Assembly (NCBI RefSeq): GCF_003585925.1
Contig: NZ_NRJH01000003.1
Span: 32,537 to 96,536 of the forward strand
From: Psittacicella melopsittaci
GTDB lineage: Bacteria; Pseudomonadota; Gammaproteobacteria; Enterobacterales; Psittacicellaceae
DNA: 64,000 bases
Direction of reading: 5' to 3'
The translations under genes and the position numbers were made by a program. This document shows, piece after piece, positions 1-9,900 of the stretch. The first letter of the stretch is position 1. Each line of letters opens with the position of its first letter. The notes under the pieces were generated by a model that saw only the letters and a list, made by a program, of their open reading frames with translations, did no database searches and was not told the origin of the DNA.

Positions 1-97
1 CTAAGCCAAGATGCTTAAACCCTGCCATTTCTAAACCTAGAGCTAGTCCCCCAGCTCCAGCAAATAATTCAATACTAGTATAATTTTTATCATTCAT
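1..97 (-). CDS. DNA cytosine-5 methyltransferase, N-terminal fragment (cut by window edge)
   Basis: The minus strand from an ATG at 95-97 encodes 32 residues before the window ends. They contain ELFAGAGGLALGLEMAGF, which fits motif I (FxGxGG, S-adenosylmethionine binding) of C5 cytosine methyltransferases; the short lead of seven or eight residues before the motif is usual for the family. The enzyme would methylate C5 of cytosine in a specific DNA site, either as part of a type II restriction-modification system or as an orphan. No strong ribosome site is seen upstream (GAGAAC only). The specificity region and any partner nuclease lie outside the window. Family call is firm; specificity is unknown. 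Confidence 0.85.
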   Translation of the reverse strand, partial: MNDKNYTSIELFAGAGGLALGLEMAGFKHLGL

Positions 98-530
98 ATA
101 TAAGTTCTCATTACTGTTGTTAGAAAAAGTAATATTATTTTTTTTCTATATAACCAAGCTTCTATTTTAACGGAAAAGCAAGTTATTTGCGATAAACTTT
201 TTAGTAGTTTACAAAGCTCGTTTTTTGTTTTTAGAAAAACTCTTTATCCTCACTAATCCAGTCAAATTCTCCTAGACAAACTGCAGATAAATACTAAACC
301 TTTCTTTTGCAGTTTTTTTCTAAAAAAATCATTATAAATCCTCACTGAGTTTGCCTCAGATTTGCTTGTATCTTGCTATAATAAAAGTAAGATTCTAGAA
401 AATTTGAGAAGAATATTTCTGCTACTCTTTTACCAAACTTTTTCCGCATTTTTACATCTCTTCTTCTCAGTTTTAGAGCATTTCCTGTTAACTATATATT
501 CTCAACTTAAATTTCTCAACTTAAATACAT
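98..530. other. AT-rich intergenic region between divergent genes
   Basis: This 433-bp gap holds the promoters of the leftward methyltransferase and the rightward DUF285 gene, but I cannot assign them securely. Just before 531 the motif TTCTCAACTTAAAT occurs twice; the same motif precedes the second DUF285 gene at 2411. A 64-codon open frame starting with TTG at 362 is hydrophobic, has no ribosome site and overlaps the real gene, so it is not called. Confidence 0.5.
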
Positions 531-2327
531 ATGAAACTAAAAAACATAATTATTAGCCTAGGGGTTATTGGCTCTGCTTTAGCTGTTGGTGCAGCTGCTT
601 ACTATAACTATCAATTTAGAGACACAGGAGCTAACCCAAACTACAATTATCAATATAAACTCAAAGATGTTACATTTGATCAGCTTCCTGAAGAAATCAA
701 AGGACAAAGAATAGACCCAACTAATGTAAGATTAACCTTTACTACAACTGAGAACCTAAAAAGATTCTTAGATGTTTATGTACAAAAGTTTAATGATCAA
801 TTCGGAGAACCTTTAGATTTAAGCTTTATTAATATGGCTTATATTAGAAACATTGACTTTCTTTTTGCTGGAAATCTAAAAAAACATAAATTCGATGATG
901 GTACAGTTTACTATACATGCGACTATTTTTCTGATGTTAAGAGATTCAATATCGACTTGTATACTTTAGATATTAGCCGAGTAAAATCTATGCAAGGAAC
1001 CTTTGCTTGTACTCTTTTCTCTAATGATATCTCAAAATTAGATATCTCCAATGTCACTGACATGAGTCATCTATTTAGTAATAATCTTATTCTTCATAAA
1101 GATATTAGTGATTGGAATGTCTCTAATGTCCAAAATATGGCATTTATGTTCTTTAAGGCAGAGGTATTTAATCAAGATATAAGTAATTGGGATGTATCTC
1201 AAGTCAAAAATATGGATGGGATGTTTGCAGGTGCAATTCTCTTTAATCAAGATCTCAGCAAATGGAATGTGGCAAATGTTACAAACATGAGAAATATGTT
1301 TGATGGAGCAACAAGTTTTACTAGTGATCTGAGTAAATGGAATGTGAGCAAAGTTACTAATATGTATTGTATGTTTAACAAAGCAACAAACTTTACTAGT
1401 GATCTGAGTAAATGGAATGTGAGCAAAGTTACTAATATGCTTGGTATGTTTAACGAAGCAAAAAAATTTAATAGTGACTTAAGCCAATGGGATGTTTCTA
1501 ATGTTACAGATATGTATGCTATGTTCAGTGAAGCAGAAAACTTTACTAGTGATCTAAGTAAGTGGAATGTGAGTAAAGTTTCTGATATGGCATTTATGTT
1601 TGAAGGAGCAAAAAAATTTAATAGTAACTTAAGTCAATGGAATGTGAGTAAAGTTACTAATATGAAATTTATGTTTAACAAAGCAAAAAAATTTAATAGT
1701 GACTTAAGTCAATGGAATGTTTCTAATGTTACAGATATGAATACTATGTTCCAATTAGCAGAAAACTTTACTAGTGATCTTAGTAAATGGAATGTGAGTA
1801 AAGTTACTGATATGAAATTTATGTTTAACGGAGCAAAAAAATTTAACAGTAACTTAAGCCAATGGGATGTTTCTAATGTTACAAATATGGAAGCTATGTT
1901 TAATTTGGCGGAAAACTTTACTAGTGATCTAAGTAAATGGAATGTGAGCAAAGTGACTAATATGGCATATATGTTTAACCAAGCAAAAAAATTTAATAGT
2001 AACTTAAGCCAATGGGATGTTTCTAATGTTACAAATATGAAAGCTATGTTCGGTGACGCTCAAAACTTTACTAGTGATCTAAGTCGATGGAATGTGAGTA
2101 AAGTTACTGATATGTCATATATGTTTGAAGGAGCAAAAAAATTTAACAGTGATCTAAGCCGTTGGAATGTATCTAATGTTACTGATATGACTCATATGTT
2201 CGCATTAACAGATAATTTTAGAAGTGATTTAAGAAATTGGAATGTAGGCAAGGTTAAAGAATTTGGTGGAATAATATATGAAGCTAAAGCTTTTAATATT
2301 TACCATTTTCCAAGATTCAAGAACTAA
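531..2327 (+). CDS. BspA-like DUF285 repeat protein, paralogue 1
   Basis: 598 residues. Residues 1-25 form a hydrophobic signal peptide or N-terminal anchor (KNIIISLGVIGSALAVGAAA). From about residue 170 to the end the protein consists of 25-residue repeats of the DUF285 family, with the pattern SDLSKWNVSKVTNMxxMF followed by a variable stretch, repeated about 16 times. DUF285/BspA-type repeats form solenoids in surface proteins of mycoplasmas, Bacteroides and other mucosal bacteria; roles in adhesion are proposed for the family but nothing here proves one. There is no LPXTG motif, lipobox or beta-barrel, so how it is held at the cell surface is unclear. No Shine-Dalgarno sequence precedes the ATG. 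A close paralogue follows after 83 bp. Confidence 0.85.
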   Translation: MKLKNIIISLGVIGSALAVGAAAYYNYQFRDTGANPNYNYQYKLKDVTFDQLPEEIKGQRIDPTNVRLTFTTTENLKRFLDVYVQKFNDQFGEPLDLSFINMAYIRNIDFLFAGNLKKHKFDDGTVYYTCDYFSDVKRFNIDLYTLDISRVKSMQGTFACTLFSNDISKLDISNVTDMSHLFSNNLILHKDISDWNVSNVQNMAFMFFKAEVFNQDISNWDVSQVKNMDGMFAGAILFNQDLSKWNVANVTNMRNMFDGATSFTSDLSKWNVSKVTNMYCMFNKATNFTSDLSKWNVSKVTNMLGMFNEAKKFNSDLSQWDVSNVTDMYAMFSEAENFTSDLSKWNVSKVSDMAFMFEGAKKFNSNLSQWNVSKVTNMKFMFNKAKKFNSDLSQWNVSNVTDMNTMFQLAENFTSDLSKWNVSKVTDMKFMFNGAKKFNSNLSQWDVSNVTNMEAMFNLAENFTSDLSKWNVSKVTNMAYMFNQAKKFNSNLSQWDVSNVTNMKAMFGDAQNFTSDLSRWNVSKVTDMSYMFEGAKKFNSDLSRWNVSNVTDMTHMFALTDNFRSDLRNWNVGKVKEFGGIIYEAKAFNIYHFPRFKN

Positions 2328-2410
2328 CCTCAAAATAATAGCTTTTATGTAAACTTTGAAAAACTCCATAGAGTTTGCTTATAAACAATATTTTCTCAAC
2401 TTAAATGCAT

Positions 2411-4135
2411 ATGAAACTAAAAAACATAATTATTAGCCTAAGTATTATTGGCTCTGCTTTAGCTATTGGAGCTAGTGTTTACTATAATTACTATCAATTT
2501 AGAGACACAGGAGCTAACCCAAACTACAATTATCAATATAAGCTTAAAGATGTTACATTTGATCAGCTTCCTGAAGAAATCAAAGGACAAAGAATAGACC
2601 CAACTAATGTAAGATTAACTTTTACTACAACCGAGAACCTAAAAAGATTCTTAGATGTTTATGTAGAAAAGTTTAATGATGAAGAAGGAGAACCTTTAGA
2701 TTTAAGCTTTATTAACATGGCTTACATTAGAAACATTGACTTTCTTTTTGCTGGAAATCTAAAAAAACATGAATTCGATGATGGTACAGTTTACTATACG
2801 TGCAACTATTTTCTTGAAGTTAGGAAATTTAATATCGACTTATACACTTTAGATATTAGCCGAGTAAAATCTATGCAAGGCACCTTTGCTTGTTCTTACT
2901 TCCCAAATGATATCTCAAAATTAGATATCTCCAATGTCACTAACATGAGTCATCTATTTAGTAATAATCTTATTCTTCCTAAAGATATTAGTGATTGGAA
3001 TGTATCGCATGTCCAAAACATGGCATTTATGTTCTTTAGTACATATTTTAATCAAAATATAAGTATAAGTAAGTGGGATGTTTCTCAAGTCAAAAATATG
3101 ACTGGGATGTTTGCTCTTTCTAACTTTAACCAAGATCTGAGTAAATGGAATGTAGCAAATGTTACAAACATGAAAAATATGTTTGATGGAGCTAAAAGTT
3201 TTACTGGTGATCTGAGTAAATGGAATGTAAGCAAAGTTACTGATATGAAAGGTATGTTTAACGGAGCAAATAATTTTAATAGTGACTTAAGCCAGTGGAA
3301 TGTGAGAAAAGTTACTAATATGTCATTTATGTTTAGCGAGGCAAAAAAATTTAATAGTGACTTAAGCCAATGGGATGTATCTAATGTTACGAATATGTAT
3401 GCTATGTTCAGTGAAGCGGAAAACTTTACTAGTGATCTAAGTAAATGGAATGTCAGTAAAGTTACTAATACGGAACTTATGTTTAACAAAGCAAAAAAAT
3501 TTAATAGTAACTTAAGTCAATGGGATGTTTCTAAGGTAACAACTATGAGAGGAATGTTCCAAGATGCGGAAAACTTTACTAGTGATCTTAGTAAATGGAA
3601 TGTAAGCAAAGTCACTGATATGAGTGCCATGTTTAACAAAGCAAAAAAATTTAACAGTAACTTAAGCCAATGGGACGTTTCTAATGTTACAAATATGCAT
3701 GTAATGTTCAATGACGCTCAAAACTTTACTAGTGATCTAAGTAAATGGAATGTTAGCAAAGTTACTAATATGAAAGCCATGTTTTATAGAGCGAAAAAAT
3801 TTAATAGTAACTTAAGCCAATGGGATGTTTCTAATGTTACAAATATGGCTGGAATGTTCATTGGAGCGGAAAACTTTACTAGTGATCTAAGTAAGTGGAA
3901 TGTGAGTAAAGTTACTGATATGGCATTTATGTTTAACGGAGCGAAAAAATTTAACAGTGATCTAAGCCGTTGGAATGTATCTAATGTTACTGATATGAGT
4001 TATATGTTCGCATTTACTGGAAATTTTATAAGTGATTTAAGAAATTGGAATGTAGCCAAAGTTACAGAATATAAGGGAATACTATTTGGAGCTGCGGCTT
4101 TTAATCCTAACTATGCCCCAAGATTCAAGAACTAG
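2411..4135 (+). CDS. BspA-like DUF285 repeat protein, paralogue 2
   Basis: 574 residues from the ATG at 2411; an in-frame ATG at 2405 would add two residues, but paralogue 1 aligns with 2411. The first 170 residues are almost identical to paralogue 1 and include the same hydrophobic N-terminus and the segment FRDTGANPNYNYQYKL. The rest is about 15 copies of the 25-residue DUF285 repeat (SDLSQWDVSNVTNM and variants). The two genes are a tandem duplication, and the repeats mix between copies, as expected from recombination. The upstream TTCTCAACTTAAAT motif is shared and no Shine-Dalgarno sequence is visible. Inferred location is the cell envelope; function is not established. Confidence 0.85.
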   Translation: MKLKNIIISLSIIGSALAIGASVYYNYYQFRDTGANPNYNYQYKLKDVTFDQLPEEIKGQRIDPTNVRLTFTTTENLKRFLDVYVEKFNDEEGEPLDLSFINMAYIRNIDFLFAGNLKKHEFDDGTVYYTCNYFLEVRKFNIDLYTLDISRVKSMQGTFACSYFPNDISKLDISNVTNMSHLFSNNLILPKDISDWNVSHVQNMAFMFFSTYFNQNISISKWDVSQVKNMTGMFALSNFNQDLSKWNVANVTNMKNMFDGAKSFTGDLSKWNVSKVTDMKGMFNGANNFNSDLSQWNVRKVTNMSFMFSEAKKFNSDLSQWDVSNVTNMYAMFSEAENFTSDLSKWNVSKVTNTELMFNKAKKFNSNLSQWDVSKVTTMRGMFQDAENFTSDLSKWNVSKVTDMSAMFNKAKKFNSNLSQWDVSNVTNMHVMFNDAQNFTSDLSKWNVSKVTNMKAMFYRAKKFNSNLSQWDVSNVTNMAGMFIGAENFTSDLSKWNVSKVTDMAFMFNGAKKFNSDLSRWNVSNVTDMSYMFAFTGNFISDLRNWNVAKVTEYKGILFGAAAFNPNYAPRFKN

Positions 4136-4183
4136 TAATCTTACTATTTTAAATCCCACATAACTTTCATATTAAGCTTAAAT

Positions 4184-4217
4184 AAGGTACCTCTAAAAAT
4201 TTTAGGGGTACCTTTTT
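4184..4217 (+). terminator. Rho-independent terminator after DUF285 pair
   Basis: Hairpin with arms AAGGTACC and GGTACCTT plus inner CTAAAA/TTTTAG pairing, followed by TTTTT. It lies 50 bp after the second DUF285 stop codon. Confidence 0.8.
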
Positions 4218-4934
4218 AGGGTCTAAGTTTAATTTTACCTTTATTAGTCTTATCTAGTATTGAGATTGTTATTCTAGGGTAATTTCATTTTAAGCTATTT
4301 GTTGAGTTCTGTATATAATCTTACCCCTTGAATTTAAGCTTTGAATTTTATTTTTTCCAGGGATTTAATTCATTTAATAAACAATTTTCTTCAGTAAAAT
4401 TTACTCTAATTATTAACAATTTAAAGAATTTTTCTCTTTAAATCATTTTTTCTAGGGGTATAAAAGGCACGTAAACAATTCATAAAGCAAATGCATTCAA
4501 ACAACAGAAATTATTCTAGCACTCTAAAAATAAAGAACTAAAGAGAAATAGCTTGTGATTCCAAGTCTTGCACAAGCTGAATATAGTTTTTTACGTCTTA
4601 ATTTAGAATAAGTTAGCAAAACTATGCAATTTTCTCTCTTTACTTTTTTCATTTTAGAGGAATATAATTAGCAAGCATTTACTCAACCATAGCTTTTAAC
4701 CCTAGGCTAGAGTTTAGTAAGAAAAGCTAAGTAACACAACAAAACAACAGGAGAATGATTAATTAAGTTAAGTTCGAGGTAACTTAATTAAACATTCTAC
4801 AATTTAATCCGACAACATAGTTGTCTAGAGAAATCTAGATACTTTTGCATAATGAGGTTGTGACTTCATTATTCAATCCCCCTTACCTTAGGGTAAGAAA
4901 AAACATATAAAGCAAAACACATAAGGAAAAAATT
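4218..4934 (+). promoter_or_regulatory. Long structured leader region of outer-membrane protein gene 1
   Basis: This gene-free 717-bp stretch has a series of hairpins: AGCTTGTG/CACAAGCT (4550-4557 with 4571-4578); an 18-bp stem with one mismatch (4753-4770 with 4780-4797, loop AGTTCGAGG); TCTAGA/TCTAGA (4824-4829 with 4834-4839); a 10-bp stem 4849-4858 with 4863-4872; and CTTACC/GGTAAG (4882-4897). A TATAAT at 4314-4319 is a possible -10 element without a clear -35. The spacing suggests a leader of 200-450 nt on the abundant OMP mRNA, probably acting in stability or post-transcriptional control. The promoter itself is not fixed. Confidence 0.5.
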
Positions 4935-5474
4935 ATGAAAAAATTATTAGCTTTATCAGCAACAGCTTTAACAGCAGCTGCACTAGTTGCTCCTTCATTT
5001 GCTAATGCTGCATCATTAAACCAACAATTTGGTACAGTTCACGGTGTAATCGGTGGTCAACGCGTTTTAGGTGAAAACGTACAATCATACGGTTTAAACG
5101 GTGACTACAACTACCGTGTATTCAATGACTACGGTTGGTACGTAGGTGCTGAAGGTTTCTTCAACTACGGTCGTCAAAACTCAGTTAACTACTACAACTA
5201 CGGTGTAGGTGCTAAAACTAAATACTTATGGGAAACAGCAACTGACTTTACTCCATACGCAGGTTTAGCTATTGGTTACCAACAAACTCGTGCTTCTGAC
5301 GAATTCAGCAAACACACAGGTGGTGTTTACGGTGCATTAGAAGTTGGTTCATTATACGGTCAACACTTTGACTTCGGTTTACGTGTACAAACAGCATCTC
5401 TATCTAAAGGATTTGCTGACAGTGCTTCACGTGCACAATACACTTACGCTCTATACGCTGGTGTTAAATTCTAA
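4935..5474 (+). CDS. Small outer-membrane beta-barrel protein, paralogue 1
   Basis: 179 residues. Residues 1-25 are a classic signal peptide ending in SFANA before ASLNQ. The mature part alternates polar and aromatic residues (YNYRVFNDYGWYVGAEGFF, and so on) and ends with YALYAGVKF; a C-terminal Phe is the BAM-complex insertion signal of outer-membrane barrels. The mature size of about 154 residues suits an 8-strand barrel of the OmpX/OmpW-like/OMP_b-brl type. The gene uses a narrow set of codons (GGT, AAC, TAC, CGT), unlike the long genes downstream, which suggests high expression. Ribosome site AAGGAAAA lies before the ATG. It is followed by a perfect terminator and by a paralogue at 6293. 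Exact role (pore, adhesin or structural) is unknown. Confidence 0.85.
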   Translation: MKKLLALSATALTAAALVAPSFANAASLNQQFGTVHGVIGGQRVLGENVQSYGLNGDYNYRVFNDYGWYVGAEGFFNYGRQNSVNYYNYGVGAKTKYLWETATDFTPYAGLAIGYQQTRASDEFSKHTGGVYGALEVGSLYGQHFDFGLRVQTASLSKGFADSASRAQYTYALYAGVKF

Positions 5475-5490
5475 TCAAACTGATTTAAAA

Positions 5491-5525
5491 ATAAAAGCAC
5501 TTGGTCAAGACCAAGTGCTTTTATT
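5491..5525 (+). terminator. Rho-independent terminator after OMP 1
   Basis: Perfect 14-bp stem AAAAGCACTTGGTC / GACCAAGTGCTTTT with a two-base loop, followed by TTATTATTG, 17 bp after the stop codon. Confidence 0.9.
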
Positions 5526-6292
5526 ATTGTTCAAATTCTATGGAACGTTTTAAAGTCTGAGGAATTTTTTTATTTGCGGTGCTTTTAGTTAGGAGTAATT
5601 TAAATAGTTAATAGCTATTTAGATTAATTAGTTATCTAGTTAATGTTTGGTTAATTATTTAAATAGTTAACTTAAAGAGAGTTTGAGTTATTTTTTTCCT
5701 GAACTTAGATTGCTTTTTTATTTGACTTATTTTATCTACCTGAGCTTATCATCTTTGCTTTATCTATCTAAGCTTACTTTCCTTAGTTTACCTACCTCTT
5801 CCTAACTTTCTCTAACTTTGGATCAATTTTTCTTTGTCTCCCTGAGCTTATCACCTTTGCTTTATCTATCTGGACTTACTTTCCTAGCTTTACCTACCTC
5901 TTCCTAACTTTCTCCAACTTTGCCTCAACTTTTGTTTAATATTGCTCGCGATCTTATTTTTCTCTGCTAAAAAATACAAAAACCTATTTAATTAAGTGTA
6001 CACTTAGTTAAACACTCTCATTTGCAAGATTTTTTCTAAAATAAAACTTGCAAATGTAAGAATTTCTTAAAAAATTGCATTTTTTTAGAAAAATTTTTCT
6101 TTTTTGCTTTATTTTTATTTTTTGCTGGTCTATAATCATAAGTGAGTAATCACTCAAGCAAGCAAAAAATAAGAAATGAAAAAAATACAAACATTTAAAT
6201 ATAAAGTTCTCAACCACACTTGCTTGAGCGATTAGTCCACAACTAATTATTTGTTTTAAACACAACTTAAACAAAACAAAAGGATTTATATT
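5526..6292 (+). promoter_or_regulatory. Intergenic region with 80-bp duplication and structured leader of OMP 2
   Basis: An imperfect 80-bp direct duplication lies at 5741-5820 and 5843-5922 (both contain TTTGCTTTATCTATCT and CTACCTCTTCCTAACTTTCT). Further on, TATAAT at 6131-6136 is the likely -10 of the OMP 2 promoter. The transcript would then fold a small hairpin (AGTGA/TCACT) and a long-range 15-bp helix, 6147-6162 with 6219-6234 (core CTCAAGCAAG/CTTGCTTGAG, one mismatch), in the 5' leader. An 88-codon minus-strand open frame here is a shadow of this AT-rich sequence. Confidence 0.6.
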
Positions 6293-6826
6293 ATGAAAAA
6301 ACTATTAGCAGTTTCAGTAGCAGCATTATCAGCAGCTTTAGTTCCAACATTAGCTAACGCTACTTCTTTAGATAAACACTTTGGTACAGTACACGGTGTA
6401 GTAGGTGGTCAACGTGTTCTAGGTGAAAACGTACAATCATACGGGGTAAATGCAGACTACAATTACCGCGTATTCAATAACTACGGTTGGTACGTAGGTG
6501 GTGAAGCTTTCTTCAACTACGGTCGTCAAAACTCAGTTAACTACTACAACTTTGGTGCGGGTGCAAAAACTAAATACTTATGGGAAACTTCAACTGACTT
6601 TACTCCATATGCAGGTTTTGCTTTAGGTTACCAACAAACTCGTGCTTCTGATGAATTCAGCAAACACACAGGTGGTGTTTACGGTGCTTTAGAAGTAGGT
6701 TCACTTTACGGTAAATACTTAGACTTTGGTGTACGTGTACAAGCAGCTTCTTTATCTAAAGACTTTGCTTCATCAGAAAACCGTGGTCAATATACTTACG
6801 CACTATACGCTGGTGTTAAATTCTAA
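6293..6826 (+). CDS. Small outer-membrane beta-barrel protein, paralogue 2
   Basis: 177 residues, closely similar over its full length to the protein at 4935. The signal peptide spans residues 1-23 (ending TLANA before TSLDK). The mature protein keeps the same amphipathic strands, including GGQRVLGENVQSYG and RQNSVNYYNFG, and the terminal YALYAGVKF with C-terminal Phe. It lies in the same highly optimised codon class. Ribosome site AAAAGGA precedes the ATG. The leaders of the two copies are quite different in sequence, which suggests separate regulation of two nearly equivalent surface proteins. It ends at a strong terminator. Confidence 0.85.
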   Translation: MKKLLAVSVAALSAALVPTLANATSLDKHFGTVHGVVGGQRVLGENVQSYGVNADYNYRVFNNYGWYVGGEAFFNYGRQNSVNYYNFGAGAKTKYLWETSTDFTPYAGFALGYQQTRASDEFSKHTGGVYGALEVGSLYGKYLDFGVRVQAASLSKDFASSENRGQYTYALYAGVKF

Positions 6827-6875
6827 TCATCCTTATGAAAATCTGTGGTTAGTTGGGGATATCTAACTACAGTGG

Positions 6876-6907
6876 TACCACTGCCTTTGGGCAGTGGTAT
6901 TTTTTTG
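6876..6907 (+). terminator. Rho-independent terminator after OMP 2
   Basis: Stem TACCACTGCC / GGCAGTGGTA followed by TTTTTTT. A weaker hairpin (TAGTT/AACTA) precedes it. Confidence 0.9.
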
Positions 6908-6913
6908 TCAAAA

Positions 6914-6947
6914 AAAAAGAGCAGGGGAATAATTCCTCTGCTCTTTT
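6914..6947 (-). terminator. Terminator of the leftward thiI-rsmE-giant protein unit
   Basis: Stem AAAAGAGCAG-GGAAT / ATTCC-CTGCTCTTTT. Read on the minus strand it is followed by a run of U (A-run at 6911-6918), 22 bp after the stop of the 2,254-residue gene. It lies back to back with the OMP 2 terminator. Confidence 0.85.
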
Positions 6948-6968
6948 AAGTTATTGCTTTTTATTAAG

Positions 6969-9900
6969 TTATTGTTCTTTATCAGTCTTGTCCTTAGGCT
7001 TAGGCTTAGCAAATTCTTCTTGCCATTTTTCCCAAACCTCTTGTGCCGTAGCTGAAGGAGTTGAATTTCTCTCAAACTTACGACGATGAGAAAGATATCT
7101 TTGGATCCGGGCACCCTGATCCTCAAAGACCGATTTTTGCCAGTTAAAGTAAGCAACAAGATCAGCATAATTGCCTTGACGTCTATTAACAGGAACAATA
7201 ATTTGCGTTAAATCAATACTATTCCAGTAATAAGGACTAGTATACAAGTTATTTACCTTGTCTTTAAAGCGGTAAAGACTACCAAAAGCTAGGTTAAAGT
7301 CCTTGTAGCCCAGCTTGTCTTTTAAGCTAACCCAGTGCACTAAAGCAGTGTAAGCTTGCCCTTGCCAGAATTGCTCTTGTAAGTATTGAGCAAAGTCAGC
7401 ATAGAGGGCTGGATACTGCTCAGGCTTGAGTTTAAAGCGTTCGGCAAATACTGCTGGTATTTGTTTGGCAAAAGCTTTTTGCTTAAGTTGGTATTTGTTA
7501 CTTGCTTTAAGAGCAAATAAAACAAACGCATTGCTCTTAAACTCATCTGGCATGCTCACAAATCTTCTTGCATCAAAAGTATCTAACTCCCGTAAGGCAG
7601 CTACAGGATACTCAAGTTGCGGTGGAGCTATGCGTTGGTGTCCTTTACCTCCTTGAGCTAAATGTTGGTATTGTCGTTGTAAATAGGTATAGTCAACACT
7701 AAACTCACGATAGAAGGTTAAAAACTCAGGGTGAGCAACACTTGCATATACCAGACCATAGTTTAATTTAGTTAAACTCGCAATTAACCAAGCGAGTAAA
7801 GCATGGGTAAAGCCCGCATGACTCCGACCTAAGCTCAGGTTGAGTTTACACATTTGCAACCAGTTTTCTAGACTGAATTCAGTTTTTCCAGCTAGAATTT
7901 GTTTGAGTAACTCTTGCCCTTGCTCATAATCAGCAAAAGGATTGTCTTCGAGCTGAGTAAGAATTTGCCGATAGACTGTGGCTATGGCATCATCTCTTTC
8001 TTGCTCAGGTGCCAGTTGCCAAATCCCTTGATTTGGGGCTTGCGGTTGCTCTTGTTGCATGCGTCCTAAGAGCAGGGCATTAAAACTCGCAAAATCTAAA
8101 GGTCGCACTTGGGCTAACTCTTGTTCACTAATCGGGTTAATTAACAAGAGAAGATGTTGCAGTTTGTAATGCTCTTTTAAGTAAGGAGCTATTTCCACTT
8201 GGCTTAGTTGGGCTTGCTTAGCTTCTAGCTCAGCATCGCTAATATTGTAAGCTACTTGCATAAACTTACGATAGTTAGCAATTTGCTCTTTTATTTGCTC
8301 TACTTTCTCAGCAACTATATATTGATGCAGGTTGTAGAACTGCATATTATCTAAAGTAGCATCTTGGAGACTCTGACGATAGCGTTTTACTAACTCATAC
8401 TCGAGTCTTGGCACCGGATCGAGAGTAAACTTGCGTACTTTAGTTAAATGCTTGAGCGTGTAGTTAGCTTGGTTAAGAGCTAAATCTTGCATGTGCTCAT
8501 CTAAGCCTTCTAGAGCTTTAGTCTCGAGTTGCTTGAGCTTTTTCTTAGCTTTAACTAAGGAAGCTTGCTCTTTGTCATACTTTTTGCTTAAGAAGGCATA
8601 GGCCTCTTCTTTGGCTTGCGCAAGTTGCTCTTTGACAATAATATTTACTCTATTGAACTGCTTGAACTCTTGCTCTACTTCATCTACAGCCTCATGAATA
8701 AAGCCAATGAGTTTGTCGAGCACTTGATGATGCACTTGTAACCTCTGCCATGGCGTAAACATGCGCATTTTGGCATCATTGAGCATTATCTCTTGCGAGT
8801 AATAGAGCTCATCAAGCAGGTTATAGAACACTCTTAACCAGTTGTGGGCATAGAGCAGAGGATCGGCAACATGAACTTTGCAACCATGCTGATGATAAGT
8901 GCGACAGAACTTAAAGAGATGTCGCATTAAAGTATTAGCTAAAATCTCTTTGAGCAATGGCGTATCAAAATCGAACCAACGCGAAACTATGCGATTATAG
9001 ATCCTTGGCTCTAAGAGCAAGGCCTTGATGCGTTCGAGAGGCAAATCTAAAAAGTCGTCTAAACTAATTTCTATTTCACTTAAACCCTCGAGCACTTGTG
9101 CCATGACGTTTTCCAGATTGAAATCATCAAAGGCGTCTTTGGTATCGTGATAATTACGATTAAAAACTCGCTCATAGGTTTGTTCATAGAAAAAGTCTTC
9201 AATACGATCGCGATACGAGCGATACTTGCGCTCTCTTGGCGTCGCTCGAGGTTTTACTGGCTCATCATACTGACTAAGCACTTGCTCTCGGCTTGGTACA
9301 TTTGCTCCATCGCGCTTAAAGGATTGATACTCGCGTAAAGAACGACTAAGAGCTTCACGTAAGGCTTTATTGCGGCGATACGCACTTTTATGGGGGATAA
9401 AGCTCTTTTCGAGAATTTCAATTGCCGTAATAAACTTACGCGTGCCCATATAGTCACGTACCGTTTTTTCTACCTGCGCTACTAAATAAGGGCGCATGCC
9501 TGCATGTAAGGCATAGTTAAAGAACTCAGGACGTAGTTCTTTTTGGCTTGCTCCCATACAAACAAAACGAGCAATTAAACGACACCAATCGAGCTCTAAA
9601 TCCCAGATCTTGTCTTCGAGAGCATGAATGCGCACAGCATAAAGCTCAGGACGCTGAGCTGCCACCATTTGCCGTTTTTCTAGATTACAGAGCAGTACTT
9701 TACGATAGAGATCACGTAAAGCACGACGACAGTTATCTTTGAGTTCGTTAATCGTTTGTTGGGAAATTTCTTCGACAAACTCGCGCACAGGAGCAAACTC
9801 AGGCACATGCTTAATGAGAGGCAAGTTATGTAAATTAACATATTGCTCAGCCTTGGTATTGATCTTGAGAATCTCTTCGAGCACTTTTTGGCTAATTTGC

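Noticed and set aside
362..556. Hydrophobic 64-codon frame before the first DUF285 gene
   Set aside because: TTG start, no ribosome site, overlaps the real gene and is low in complexity.
1709..3711. Several minus-strand frames opposite the DUF285 genes
   Set aside because: They follow the 75-bp repeat of the + strand genes and are shadows.
6008..6274. 88-codon minus-strand frame in the OMP 2 leader
   Set aside because: It is made of A/T runs and overlaps the -10 box and the leader helix.
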